This document shows positions 24,565 through 33,081 of a stretch of 64,000 nucleotides of DNA, piece after piece. Source of the DNA: Actinobacillus succinogenes 130Z (GTDB lineage: Bacteria; Pseudomonadota; Gammaproteobacteria; Enterobacterales; Pasteurellaceae); contig NC_009655.1 in NCBI RefSeq assembly GCF_000017245.1, forward strand, positions 992,001 through 1,056,000. Direction: 5' to 3'. Within the stretch, counting starts at the first letter, position 1. Each line of letters begins with the position of its first letter. The notes under the pieces were generated by a model. It had not been told where the DNA came from. It saw nothing but the letters and a program-made list of their open reading frames with translations, and did no database searches. Both the position numbers and the translations under genes were made by a program.

Positions 24565-24597
24565 AAAAAGCGGATGATTCGTTATCCGCTTTTTTTG
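24565..24597 (+). terminator. rho-independent terminator after sstT
   Basis: AAAAAGCGGAT (24565-24575) and ATCCGCTTTTT (24584-24594) with T's following. Confidence 0.9.
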
Positions 24598-24613
24598 TAT
24601 TCGGAGAAATGAC

Positions 24614-26059
24614 ATGCTTAATTTCGATAATGCACGATTCAAGTTGTACCAAAACCGTTTCTTGATTTTACCGCACTTTGAGATTTCCGCGCGCGATTAT
24701 TGGGTCGTGGTGGGCAGTAACGGCAGCGGTAAAACAGCGTTTTCACTGGCGTTGGAAGGCTCGTTGCCACTGTATTCGGGACATTGTGAAAAGGATTTTC
24801 AGCATATACATCTGCTTTCCTTTGAAAAACAACAGCAGATTTTAGAACAAACTTTTAAAGATCGAAATAACGACATGGTGAGTCCTGATGATTTCGGAAA
24901 AAACGCCCGCCAGATGATTTTAAACGGTTCGGATAAAAACGCCTTGTGCGAAGAATATGCCAAAAGTCTGCACATCGAATCCTTGTTAGAACGTCCGTTT
25001 ATGCAGCTTTCCACCGGCGAAAGCCGCAAAGTATTGTTAGCACAGGCATTGGTAAGCGAGCCAGACGTGCTGATTTTAGACGAACCGTTTGAAGGTTTGG
25101 ATCACCAATCGGTAAAGGATTGGATGAGGTTGCTCGATCAGTTGACGGAAAAAATGGCGTTAGTTCTAATAGTCAACCGCTTCGGTGATATTCCGACAGC
25201 GGCGAAAAAAATTGCCGTTTTAGAAAATCTGGAGTTAATTTTACAGGGCGAACGGCGGGAAATAGAACAACAAAGTATTTTTCAGCAGTTGGCTTATGCG
25301 GAAAATGCAGTGGATGCGGCATTGCCGGAGGCGGCGGCACCGTTACAAAAACTACCGGAAAATCAACCGCACTTTGATTTGCGGAATGTCACGGTTCAGT
25401 ATGGCGATAATGTTATTTTGGATCGTTTATCATGGCGTGTTGAACCGAACCAGCACTGGTGGATCAAAGGTCCGAACGGCGCAGGGAAATCGACTCTGCT
25501 GTCGTTGATTACCGGTGATCACCCTCAAGCGTTCAATAATCATGTGGTGTTGTTCGGACGCCAGCGGGGCAGTGGCGAAACGGTTTGGGATATCAAGTCC
25601 AAAATCGGTTATGTCAGTAGCCAGTTGCATATGGATTATCGGGTTAATTGTTCCGTACTGGATGTGATTATTTCAGGCTTTTTTGACAGTATAGGTGTCT
25701 ATCGGCAGACACCCGACGCATTACGAGTGAAAGCGATGCAGTGGTTAGCCCGGCTGAATTTGAACGCATTGGCGAAGAAACCTTTTCGTTCGTTATCCTG
25801 GGGACAACAACGGTTACTGTTGATTACCCGAGCCATGGTAAAACATCCTCCGGTGTTAATTTTGGACGAGCCGTTACAAGGATTGGACGGTGTGAACCGT
25901 AAACTGGTGAAAAGTTTTATTGAACAGCTGGTAACCAACAGTAAAACCCAGCTATTGTTCGTTTCTCATCAGGATCAGGATGCACCGAATTGTATCACCC
26001 ATATGTTTGAATTCGTACCCGATAACGAAAGTTATAAATATGTACAAAGTGCGGTCTGA
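24614..26059 (+). CDS. modF: Tandem ABC ATPase, ModF-like
   Basis: 481 residues with two ABC ATPase domains in one chain and no membrane part. Domain 1 has Walker A GSNGSGKT (about 34-41), signature LSTGESRK and Walker B VLILDEP. Domain 2 has GPNGAGKS (about 288-295), LSWGQQRL and VLILDEP. This is the ModF (PhrA) layout; its role in E. coli is not settled despite linkage to molybdate transport. No modABC genes are nearby. Two uptake sequences lie inside the gene. Confidence 0.85.
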   Translation: MLNFDNARFKLYQNRFLILPHFEISARDYWVVVGSNGSGKTAFSLALEGSLPLYSGHCEKDFQHIHLLSFEKQQQILEQTFKDRNNDMVSPDDFGKNARQMILNGSDKNALCEEYAKSLHIESLLERPFMQLSTGESRKVLLAQALVSEPDVLILDEPFEGLDHQSVKDWMRLLDQLTEKMALVLIVNRFGDIPTAAKKIAVLENLELILQGERREIEQQSIFQQLAYAENAVDAALPEAAAPLQKLPENQPHFDLRNVTVQYGDNVILDRLSWRVEPNQHWWIKGPNGAGKSTLLSLITGDHPQAFNNHVVLFGRQRGSGETVWDIKSKIGYVSSQLHMDYRVNCSVLDVIISGFFDSIGVYRQTPDALRVKAMQWLARLNLNALAKKPFRSLSWGQQRLLLITRAMVKHPPVLILDEPLQGLDGVNRKLVKSFIEQLVTNSKTQLLFVSHQDQDAPNCITHMFEFVPDNESYKYVQSAV

Positions 26060-26104
26060 TTTGCTATAGTTTTGTCAGAATTCGGCGATAGAAGGAACTG
26101 ATTT

Positions 26105-27022
26105 ATGGATATTTTTGATACTTACCCCGTTGCGGCAGTATTTGTCATTTTAGTTTTTGTAGCACTGCTTTCTACCATTAAAGCCGTGCCGCAAGGGTAT
26201 CATTGGACTATCGAGCGTTTCGGTCGTTATATTAAGACACTCTCTCCCGGTTTGAACTTCGTAGTGCCTTTTGTGGATCGCGTAGGGCGAAAAATCAATA
26301 TGATGGAGCAGGTGCTGGATATTCCGTCACAGGAAGTCATCTCAAAAGATAATGCCAATGTCTCCATTGATGCGGTGTGTTTCGTGCAAGTCATTGACGC
26401 ACGCAGTGCCGCATATGAAGTGAACCATTTGGAACAGGCGATTATCAATCTGGTGATGACCAATATCCGTACCGTATTGGGCGGAATGGAATTGGACGAA
26501 ATGCTTTCGCAACGGGACAGCATTAACGGGCGGTTGCTTTCTATTGTGGACGAAGCGACAAATCCGTGGGGCGTGAAAGTGACCCGTATTGAAATCCGCG
26601 ACGTACGCCCGCCACGGGAATTAAGCGAAGCCATGAATGCACAGATGAAGGCGGAACGGAATAAACGGGCGGAAATTTTGGAAGCGGAAGGGGTGCGTCA
26701 GGCACAAATTTTGCGTGCGGAAGGAGAAAAACAATCCCGTATTCTACGCGCGGAAGGGGAAAAACAGGAAGCGATTTTACAGGCGGAAGCCCGTGAACGT
26801 GCGGCTCAGGCGGAAGCTAAAGCGACGCAAATGGTATCGGAAGCCATTGTTAACGGCGATACCAAAGCGATTAATTACTTTATTGCGCAAAAATATACTG
26901 AGGCGTTGAAAGATATCGGCGGCGCCAGTAACAGTAAAGTGGTATTAATGCCGCTAGAAGCGGGTAATTTAATCGGTTCCGTAGCCGGTGTCGCAGAATT
27001 ATTAAAAGGCGATAAAAAATAA
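26105..27022 (+). CDS. qmcA: SPFH/stomatin-family protein QmcA
   Basis: 305 residues. One N-terminal membrane anchor (about 10-25) is followed by an SPFH/band-7 domain starting QGYHWTIERFGRY, then a long charged helix with repeated RAEGEKQ units, and the conserved LEAGNLIGSVAGVAELL tail. This is the QmcA/paraslipin type, which forms large membrane cages in E. coli and associates with FtsH complexes. The next gene, 9 bases on, is its usual NfeD-like partner. Confidence 0.92.
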   Translation: MDIFDTYPVAAVFVILVFVALLSTIKAVPQGYHWTIERFGRYIKTLSPGLNFVVPFVDRVGRKINMMEQVLDIPSQEVISKDNANVSIDAVCFVQVIDARSAAYEVNHLEQAIINLVMTNIRTVLGGMELDEMLSQRDSINGRLLSIVDEATNPWGVKVTRIEIRDVRPPRELSEAMNAQMKAERNKRAEILEAEGVRQAQILRAEGEKQSRILRAEGEKQEAILQAEARERAAQAEAKATQMVSEAIVNGDTKAINYFIAQKYTEALKDIGGASNSKVVLMPLEAGNLIGSVAGVAELLKGDKK

Positions 27023-27031
27023 GGATACAGG

Positions 27032-27478
27032 ATGGCGTGGCTAACAATTTGGACGGCATGGCACTGGCTGATTTTAGGTTTTGTGCTGTTGATTGCCGAA
27101 ATCCTTATTCCGGGTATTTTTTTACTTTGGTGGGGCTTGGCGGCAATCGTAGTGGCGGGATTAATGGCGTTCATTACGGCATTGACGTTGCCCGTTCTGG
27201 GGATGATATATGCCATACTGGCAACGATCTTCAGCGTTCTATGGTGGAAGTATCAGCATAAACGCGATTTGGCGGATGAAAAGCTTTCCGTGTTGAATCA
27301 GCGGAATAATGCCATGCTGGCAAGTCGCGGAGTAGTACAGGATATTGGTGAAAACGGTATTGGTCGTGGTCGCTTCGGTGATACTACATGGCGAATTGAA
27401 GGTTCGGAGCTTACTGTCGGCGACACGGTAGAAGTATTGGCGGTGAAAGGTATTACGCTAATTGTGAAAAAGATTTAA
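27032..27478 (+). CDS. ybbJ: NfeD-like membrane protein YbbJ
   Basis: 148 residues. Two or three membrane segments (about 8-60) are followed by a short C-terminal OB-fold domain (GVVQDIGENGIGRGRFGDT, VGDTVEVLAVKG). It is the short NfeD class without a protease domain and nearly always pairs with a QmcA-type SPFH gene, as here. The two probably form one membrane complex affecting membrane protein quality or fluidity; this is family-level inference. AAGGATACAGG precedes the ATG. Confidence 0.9.
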   Translation: MAWLTIWTAWHWLILGFVLLIAEILIPGIFLLWWGLAAIVVAGLMAFITALTLPVLGMIYAILATIFSVLWWKYQHKRDLADEKLSVLNQRNNAMLASRGVVQDIGENGIGRGRFGDTTWRIEGSELTVGDTVEVLAVKGITLIVKKI

Positions 27479-27481
27479 ATC

Positions 27482-28066
27482 ATGACGACACATTTGATTA
27501 TTTTTGCCCATCCTAATTCCGATAGTTTTACGCGGGCCATGGCGACACGCGTGGTGGAGGCGACCGTCCGGCAAGGCGTTAAAGCCGTGGTTCGGGATTT
27601 ATATAACATGAATTTTAATCCTGTTTTATCTTTGGCGGAATTGAAGGGGGATGTTCCGCCTGAAATTTTACAGGAGCAACAATATATTCGTGAAGCGGAT
27701 TTTATTACGCTCATTTATCCGTTGTGGTGGATGGGATTTCCGGCCGTTCTGAAAGGTTATCTTGATCGGGTTCTCACGCACGGTTTTGCCTATAAAACCG
27801 ATGAAACAGGTTCGGTGGGATTGCTGAGCGGTAAGAAAATGCAACAATTCATCAACATCGGCAGTAACGTACAAACCTATCAGGAAAACGGTTATGCGCA
27901 GGGACTGGATGTTTGTTTGGTGAACGGATTGTTTAATTTCTGCGGAATTACGGATATTCGGCACAGTTTATTCGGCAGTTTGTATGTGATTGATGACGCA
28001 GCCCGTAGTGCAATGCTGGATGAGGTGGAGGAGAAAACGCGAAACAGCCTGTCGCAACCGGCATGA
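27482..28066 (+). CDS. NAD(P)H-dependent quinone reductase-like flavoprotein (flavodoxin_2 fold)
   Basis: 194 residues of the KefF/MdaB-type family. HPNSDSFTRAM is the FMN/FAD phosphate loop, and YPLWWMGFPAVLKGYLDRV is the conserved substrate-site motif. Such enzymes do two-electron reduction of quinones using NAD(P)H, and some regulate potassium efflux channels, but no Kef channel is adjacent. It begins 3 bases after ybbJ, so it belongs to the qmcA-ybbJ unit. Two terminators follow. Confidence 0.85.
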   Translation: MTTHLIIFAHPNSDSFTRAMATRVVEATVRQGVKAVVRDLYNMNFNPVLSLAELKGDVPPEILQEQQYIREADFITLIYPLWWMGFPAVLKGYLDRVLTHGFAYKTDETGSVGLLSGKKMQQFINIGSNVQTYQENGYAQGLDVCLVNGLFNFCGITDIRHSLFGSLYVIDDAARSAMLDEVEEKTRNSLSQPA

Positions 28067-28083
28067 TAAGATTGAAGCGATGG

Positions 28084-28124
28084 AAAGTGCGGTGAAAAAT
28101 ACTGTTTTTTTCGACCGCACTTTT
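28084..28124 (+). terminator. inverted uptake-sequence hairpin
   Basis: AAAGTGCGGTGAAAAA (from 28084) pairs with TTTTTTTCGACCGCACTTTT (to 28124). Both arms hold exact uptake sequences. Confidence 0.75.
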
Positions 28125-28146
28125 GTGAATATTAACGATTATAATC

Positions 28147-28169
28147 AGGGCGTTTTACGCCCTTTTTTA
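28147..28169 (+). terminator. second terminator after the reductase gene
   Basis: AGGGCG, loop TTTTA, CGCCCT and a T-run. It lies directly beside the convergent pepA stop codon. Confidence 0.85.
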
Positions 28170-28170
28170 T

Positions 28171-29625
28171 TTATTGGCACTGGTTGATCAGGAATTGCGT
28201 TAGCAGGCTTACCGGACGACCGGTTGCGCCTTTATTCGCGCCTTGCAGCCATGCTGTTCCCGCAATATCCAAATGCGCCCAGCGGTATTGCTTGGTGAAG
28301 TTGGATAAAAAAGCACCGGCAGTGATGGCGCCTCCCCAACGTCCGCCGATGTTGGCAAGGTCGGCAAATGGCGATTTCAGCTGTTCCTGATATTCGTCGC
28401 TTAACGGTAAACGCCAGGCTTTGTCCTGAGTTTGTTGCGATGCGCGGAACAGTTGTTCGGCAAGTTCGTCATTAGTAGAAATCAAGCCGCTGTTATGCTG
28501 ACCTAATGCCACTACGCAAGCGCCGGTTAAGGTGGCGACATCGACTACGCATTCCGGTTCGAAACGTTCCACGTAGGTCAGAGTGTCGCATAATACCAAA
28601 CGCCCTTCCGCATCGGTATTGAGTACTTCAACGGTTAATCCGTTCATGGTGGTTAAAATATCGCCGGGGCGATAAGCATTGCCGTCCGGCAGATTTTCAC
28701 ACCCCGCCATCACTCCGATGACATTCAATGGTAGTTGTAATTCCACTAAAGCGTTCATCACACCGAAAATAGACGCCGCACCGCACATATCGTATTTCAT
28801 TTCATCCATATCTGCCGAGGGTTTAAGAGAAATACCGCCGGCATCGAAAGTTAACCCTTTTCCCACTAAAACGATAGGTTTTGCATGAGGATCAGGATGG
28901 TTTTTGTAGGTCATTACGGAAAGTTGAGCTTCATTTTTTGAACCTTGGGAAACGCCCAAATAAGCATGCATGCCTAATTCTGCCATTTCTTTTTCGCCCA
29001 GCACCGCCGTGGTTAAAAGTGCGGTCTGTTTTTCCAGTTTTTTTGCTTGTGCCGCTAAATAATTCGGATTGCATACGTTCGGCGGACAATTTGCAATATC
29101 GCGCGCCAGTTTCACGCCTAAGGCAATTGCCGAACCATGCTGAACGGCCAGTTGCGCTTGTTTATCGTCGGCATGGAAAATCACATTCCGGAGTTTGACA
29201 GGATCCGCTTTTTTGCTTTTAAATTCATCGAAAATATAACTTTCTGCCGCGATCGTTTCCAACCCGAAGCGAATATTCCAGTAGAGGTCACGTCCGTTAA
29301 TTTGCACTTCCGTCAATGCGTTGGCAAGAGTTTGAGCGGAAGTCGGTTTTACGGCTTGAAAGGCTTTTTGCGTAATTTGTTTGAATTGGCGTTCATTGAT
29401 GTCGTTCGGTTTGCCGGCGCCCACCACAATAATACGCTGATTTTGACGGCGAAATGTAGCAATTTCTCCGATTTTTCCTGAAATATCGCCGGATTTTAAT
29501 AATGCGGATACCTCGCCTTGTCCATCAAATTGTTGTGCGCTTGGTGATAGGCTGCCGTCTTCAAAAACGGCGACTAAAACGGTATCCGTCTGTAAAAGTG
29601 CAGTCAAATTTGCTGAGTATTTCAT
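28171..29625 (-). CDS. pepA: Leucyl aminopeptidase (cytosol aminopeptidase, M17)
   Basis: 484 residues. The M17 signature NTDAEGRL and metal ligands in VGKGLTFDAGG and YDMCGAAS are all present, so two-metal peptidase activity is expected. PepA trims peptides and in E. coli also binds DNA for carAB control and plasmid resolution. I chose ATG 29625 (MKYSANL) because AGGAAG stands ahead; the frame continues 51 bases upstream without a site. It is divergent from lptF, as in E. coli. Confidence 0.95.
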   Translation of the reverse strand: MKYSANLTALLQTDTVLVAVFEDGSLSPSAQQFDGQGEVSALLKSGDISGKIGEIATFRRQNQRIIVVGAGKPNDINERQFKQITQKAFQAVKPTSAQTLANALTEVQINGRDLYWNIRFGLETIAAESYIFDEFKSKKADPVKLRNVIFHADDKQAQLAVQHGSAIALGVKLARDIANCPPNVCNPNYLAAQAKKLEKQTALLTTAVLGEKEMAELGMHAYLGVSQGSKNEAQLSVMTYKNHPDPHAKPIVLVGKGLTFDAGGISLKPSADMDEMKYDMCGAASIFGVMNALVELQLPLNVIGVMAGCENLPDGNAYRPGDILTTMNGLTVEVLNTDAEGRLVLCDTLTYVERFEPECVVDVATLTGACVVALGQHNSGLISTNDELAEQLFRASQQTQDKAWRLPLSDEYQEQLKSPFADLANIGGRWGGAITAGAFLSNFTKQYRWAHLDIAGTAWLQGANKGATGRPVSLLTQFLINQCQ

Positions 29626-29772
29626 TTTTCTTCCTACTGTTTTTAAACGTGAAAATAAGCTATGATATGCGGTCAAATCCTATCAAGCTTTACGAGAGAA
29701 ACTGTTCATGGTTGACATACGGTTCGTAGGATTAACGAATTTTCAATAAATTGCAAGCGGAAAAAAGATAAC

Positions 29773-30879
29773 GTGATTTTAACCAGATATTTAACCAGGG
29801 AAGTGCTCAAAAGTCAGGCGGCGGTTTTGTTCATTTTGTTATTGATATTTTTTAGCCAGCAACTTGTCCGCGTATTGGGTTCGGCAGCTAACGGGAATGT
29901 ACCGGCGGATCTTGTTTTTTCTCTGCTCGGATTAGGTATGCCCGCTATGGCGCAACTGATGTTGCCTTTATGCTTGTTTATCGCCATTTTATTAACTTTC
30001 GGACGTTTATATGCGGAGAGCGAAATTACCGTGATGCGCGCTTGCGGTGTGGGACAGCGAATTTTGGTGCGGGTGGTTTTACTACTTTCGTTTTTTACTG
30101 CCATACTTGCCGCTTATAACGCATTATGGCTGTCTCCTTGGGCAATTCAGAAGCAAACGGAAATCGTTGAAGACGCGAAAGCTAATCCACGTATGGCGGC
30201 ATTGTCGGCAGGTCAGTTTATGGTGTCGAATAATAACGATTTCGTATTGTTTATCAATAATATCAAAGATAACCAAATCAACGACGTATACCTGTTTCAA
30301 ACCCGCCAGAAAGGAAATGCCAAACCGTCGGTAGTAACGGCGGAAAAAGGAGAACTTAAATCTTTACCGAACGGCGATCAAATCTTGAGCTTGGCGAACA
30401 GTCAGCGGTTTGAAGGGTCTGCCGCATTACCGGATTTCCGAATTACCCGTTTTGACGAATATCAGGCGTATTTAGGCCATCAATCTGCGGGAGCGATAGA
30501 GAATGAAGCGGAAGTATTGGATTTTAATACCTTGACCCAATTAAATACCCCGGCGGCGAAAACCGAATTACATTGGCGTTTAACTTTAATTTTAGCCGTT
30601 CCGTTAATGGCGTTGATTGCCGTGCCGATGAGCCGTGTAAATCCCCGCCAGGGACGTTTTGCCAAAATGTTGCCGGCATTATTATTGTATTTAATCTATT
30701 TTCTGGCACAGAGTTCGTTAAAATCTGCCGGAACGGCGGGAAAATTGGATGCCGGTATTTTTATGCCGTTAGTCAATATAGTATTTCTGTTGCTGGGCAT
30801 TGTACTCAATAGTTGGGAAAGCGCATTTATGTATAAGATTCGCAGTATGTTTAGTAATCAAGCGGCGGCAGGGAAGTAA
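29773..30879 (+). CDS. lptF: LPS export permease LptF
   Basis: 368 residues. Six membrane helices (three N-terminal, three C-terminal) flank a periplasmic jellyroll domain (about residues 130-265). The conserved start MILTRYLTREVLKSQ matches E. coli LptF closely. With LptG and LptB it forms the ABC transporter that extracts LPS from the inner membrane. The start codon is GTG at 29773. It is followed by lptG after 3 bases. Confidence 0.95.
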   Translation: MILTRYLTREVLKSQAAVLFILLLIFFSQQLVRVLGSAANGNVPADLVFSLLGLGMPAMAQLMLPLCLFIAILLTFGRLYAESEITVMRACGVGQRILVRVVLLLSFFTAILAAYNALWLSPWAIQKQTEIVEDAKANPRMAALSAGQFMVSNNNDFVLFINNIKDNQINDVYLFQTRQKGNAKPSVVTAEKGELKSLPNGDQILSLANSQRFEGSAALPDFRITRFDEYQAYLGHQSAGAIENEAEVLDFNTLTQLNTPAAKTELHWRLTLILAVPLMALIAVPMSRVNPRQGRFAKMLPALLLYLIYFLAQSSLKSAGTAGKLDAGIFMPLVNIVFLLLGIVLNSWESAFMYKIRSMFSNQAAAGK

Positions 30880-30882
30880 CGT

Positions 30883-31947
30883 ATGAATACCTTGGAACGT
30901 TATATCGGCAAAAGTATTTTAGGCACGATTTTTGCCACCTTGCTGACTTTGGTTGGATTGTCCGCCATCATTAAGTTCGTGGAGCAGTTCCGTTCGGTGG
31001 GAAAAGGCACTTACGACAGCTTGCAGGCTGTGCTGTATACGATTTTAACCATACCGAAAGATGTTGAAACCTTTTTCCCGATGGCGGCATTGCTCGGTGC
31101 ATTGATTGCCTTAGGTAATCTGGCAAGCCGCAGTGAATTAATCGTTATGCAGTCGGCAGGATTTTCTCGTTTGAAAATCGGGATCGCCGTCATGAAGACC
31201 GCTATTCCCTTGGTGTTGATTACCATGGTTATCGGTGAGTGGGGAATTCCGCAAACGGAACAGTATGCCCGTGATATGCGTGCAAAAGCGATTTCCGGCG
31301 GTTCCTTAATGTCTGTGAAAAACAGTGTATGGGCGAAAGACGGCAATGATTTTATTTTTGTTCGTCAGGTGCGGGAAGATGCGAATCTGAGGGATGTTTA
31401 CATTTATCATTTTGACAATCGTCAGCTACAGCGTCTCAGCCACGCCAATAGTGCGACTTACGAGAGGGGTAAATGGCAGCTGCATCAGTTGAATGTATCC
31501 GATATTCAAGCGGAGCAAATTTTCACTAAAAATTATGTTTCGCAGGAATGGAAAACTTCATTAACGCCGGATAAATTGGGCATTGTATCTTTACGCCCTA
31601 CTTCGCTTTCCATTTCCGGTTTGTCGGAATATATTGCATTTTTGCACCAAACGGGACAAGACAGCAAAAAGTTCGAACTGACCTATTGGCGGAAATTATT
31701 TCAACCTATTTCGGTGGGTGTGATGATGATGCTGGCGCTGTCATTTATTTTCGGCCCGTTGCGTAGTGTTACTGCCGGCGCACGTATTGTCACTGGAATT
31801 TGTTTCGGATTTCTGTTTTATGTGATTAATGAAATTTTTGGTCCGCTAAGTTTGGTTTATAATGTGACGCCTATTGTCGGTGCGCTAATGCCGAGTATTC
31901 TCTTTCTTGTGATTACCTGGTGGCTGCTCAGCCGTAAACGGGATTAA
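30883..31947 (+). CDS. lptG: LPS export permease LptG
   Basis: 354 residues, the partner of LptF with the same six-helix and jellyroll layout. The N-terminus NTLERYIGKSILGTIF and the late motif FGPLRSVTAGARI are typical. LptFG-LptB joins LptC and LptA (2.1-3.9 kb here) in the trans-envelope LPS machine. It ends in an inverted uptake-sequence pair. Confidence 0.95.
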   Translation: MNTLERYIGKSILGTIFATLLTLVGLSAIIKFVEQFRSVGKGTYDSLQAVLYTILTIPKDVETFFPMAALLGALIALGNLASRSELIVMQSAGFSRLKIGIAVMKTAIPLVLITMVIGEWGIPQTEQYARDMRAKAISGGSLMSVKNSVWAKDGNDFIFVRQVREDANLRDVYIYHFDNRQLQRLSHANSATYERGKWQLHQLNVSDIQAEQIFTKNYVSQEWKTSLTPDKLGIVSLRPTSLSISGLSEYIAFLHQTGQDSKKFELTYWRKLFQPISVGVMMMLALSFIFGPLRSVTAGARIVTGICFGFLFYVINEIFGPLSLVYNVTPIVGALMPSILFLVITWWLLSRKRD

Positions 31948-31961
31948 AAATAATAATAAAT

Positions 31962-32000
31962 TTGACCGCACTTTTGCCGTTATTTGCGAAGTGCGGTCAA
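31962..32000. repeat. inverted uptake-sequence pair after lptG
   Basis: TTGACCGCACTT (31962-31973) and AAGTGCGGTCAA (31989-32000) form a perfect 12-bp stem with a 15-base loop. No T-run follows, so termination is uncertain. Confidence 0.7.
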
Positions 32001-32047
32001 AAGTTGGTGAATTTTAAAGCGAATAAATCAAAAATAACAATTTCTGC

Positions 32048-32075
32048 TTGCAAGCACGATGAATACCCGTATAAT
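32048..32075 (+). promoter_or_regulatory. promoter of tRNA-Leu
   Basis: TTGCAA (32048-32053), 16-base spacer, perfect TATAAT (32070-32075), 36 bases before the tRNA. Confidence 0.65.
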
Positions 32076-32097
32076 GCACAGCACACAAACTGAATGA

Positions 32098-32208
32098 TAT
32101 TTATCAATGAAGCCTGGGTGGCGAAATTGGTAGACGCAGCGGATTCAAAATCCGCCGCCTTTGCGGGTGTGTCGGTTCGAGTCCGACCCTAGGCACCATT
32201 GATAAATA
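32098..32208. repeat. 12-bp inverted repeat flanking tRNA-Leu
   Basis: TATTTATCAATG (32098-32109) and CATTGATAAATA (32197-32208) are perfect complements immediately outside the tRNA. The right arm uses the CA of the CCA end. In the precursor RNA they could pair and lengthen the acceptor stem. Confidence 0.7.
32112..32198 (+). tRNA. tRNA-Leu (CAA)
   Basis: An 87-base class II tRNA with a long variable arm (CGCCTTTGCGGGTG region), anticodon loop TTCAAAA giving CAA, T-arm GGTTCGAGTCC and encoded CCA. The acceptor stem GCCTGGG/CCTAGGC has one G-T pair. It resembles E. coli leuX. Confidence 0.95.
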
Positions 32209-32218
32209 CTATTTTAAG

Positions 32219-32242
32219 GCCGCTGTTAAAGCGGCTTTTTTT
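32219..32242 (+). terminator. terminator after tRNA-Leu
   Basis: GCCGCT (32219-32224), short loop, AGCGGC (32230-32235), then seven T's. Confidence 0.9.
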
Positions 32243-32320
32243 ATACTGTAAATTTGCAATCAGACAGGATAAAATTTTTTGCTTATGAAAATCGCGCCAT
32301 GGGCTTAAGATTCGGATAAT

Positions 32321-32350
32321 AAAAAAGAGTCGGTTCAATCGACTCTTTTC
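32321..32350 (-). terminator. terminator after the chalcone-isomerase-like gene
   Basis: AAAAGAGTCG (32323-32332) and CGACTCTTTT (32340-32349) form a 10-bp stem. The A-run on the plus strand gives the T-tract for the minus-strand transcript. Confidence 0.85.
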
Positions 32351-32376
32351 TTGTTTAGAGAATATATCAAATAAGC

Positions 32377-32982
32377 TTAAATTTCCGGAATCCGTTTTTG
32401 CCGTAGTTCATAAGTAGGCGGAATTTGCGGATTGGCATCGTCTTCGGTCATCGGCACCTTGGGGGGAACTTTATGGCGAATGCCTGTAGCGTTGGATTTT
32501 TCTTTACCCGTAAGCTGATCTTTTAATGCCGCAAAGTTTGTTTTTCCTGACAACCAAATATTAATAAAAGCTTGATTGAAAGCTTGATCAAACTGTTGTT
32601 CCAATACTTGATCATTTACAACGAAATAACCCGTATCCGGCAAAGCAATGTAATTCAAGCGATCATTAGGCGATAAATCAGGCAATGTGTTCTGTAATCG
32701 AGCAAGCCAGGTTTCAGATTGTTTGGGATCGACATCGAGAGCTGCCATTTCCTTGATCATAATAATGGAAAAGTTTTTGCCTTCCACCGGTTTGCCGAAG
32801 TCGAACGAGAGCATAAGCGGGGTTTGGTTTTCTTTATACTGACCGTCTTCGGTGAATACTGATATAGTATAAACGTGGAACGGACCCCAGTTATAATCTG
32901 CTTTTCCCACTTGCAGCCAATTCGCCGAAAGTGCGGTGGGAATTAAGCATAAAATGGCAATAAAAAGTGATTTCAATTTCAT
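32377..32982 (-). CDS. exported protein with chalcone-isomerase-like domain
   Basis: 201 residues. A signal peptide is clear (cleavage likely after ALSA, about residue 19). The mature part starts NWLQVGKADYNWGPFHVYTI and has the overall pattern of the bacterial periplasmic chalcone-isomerase-like family: an early beta-strand, a region of acidic and aromatic residues, then FNQAFINIWLSGKTN. No enzyme activity is established for these bacterial proteins. The C-terminal tail is Pro-rich. It stands alone between two terminators. Family assignment is by pattern only, so moderate confidence. Confidence 0.65.
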   Translation of the reverse strand: MKLKSLFIAILCLIPTALSANWLQVGKADYNWGPFHVYTISVFTEDGQYKENQTPLMLSFDFGKPVEGKNFSIIMIKEMAALDVDPKQSETWLARLQNTLPDLSPNDRLNYIALPDTGYFVVNDQVLEQQFDQAFNQAFINIWLSGKTNFAALKDQLTGKEKSNATGIRHKVPPKVPMTEDDANPQIPPTYELRQKRIPEI

Positions 32983-33031
32983 AAAGAATCCAAGATAAAC
33001 GAATTGGCAAAATTATACCAACTCTAGCCAG

Positions 33032-33058
33032 AAAAAAAAGGCGACTTCTGTCGCCTTT
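33032..33058 (-). terminator. terminator after fumC
   Basis: GGCGAC (33040-33045), loop TTCT, GTCGCC (33050-33055). The eight A's on the plus strand at 33032-33039 form the T-tract of the minus-strand RNA. Confidence 0.88.
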
Positions 33059-33081
33059 CAATTTTTATTCATATCTGCCGC

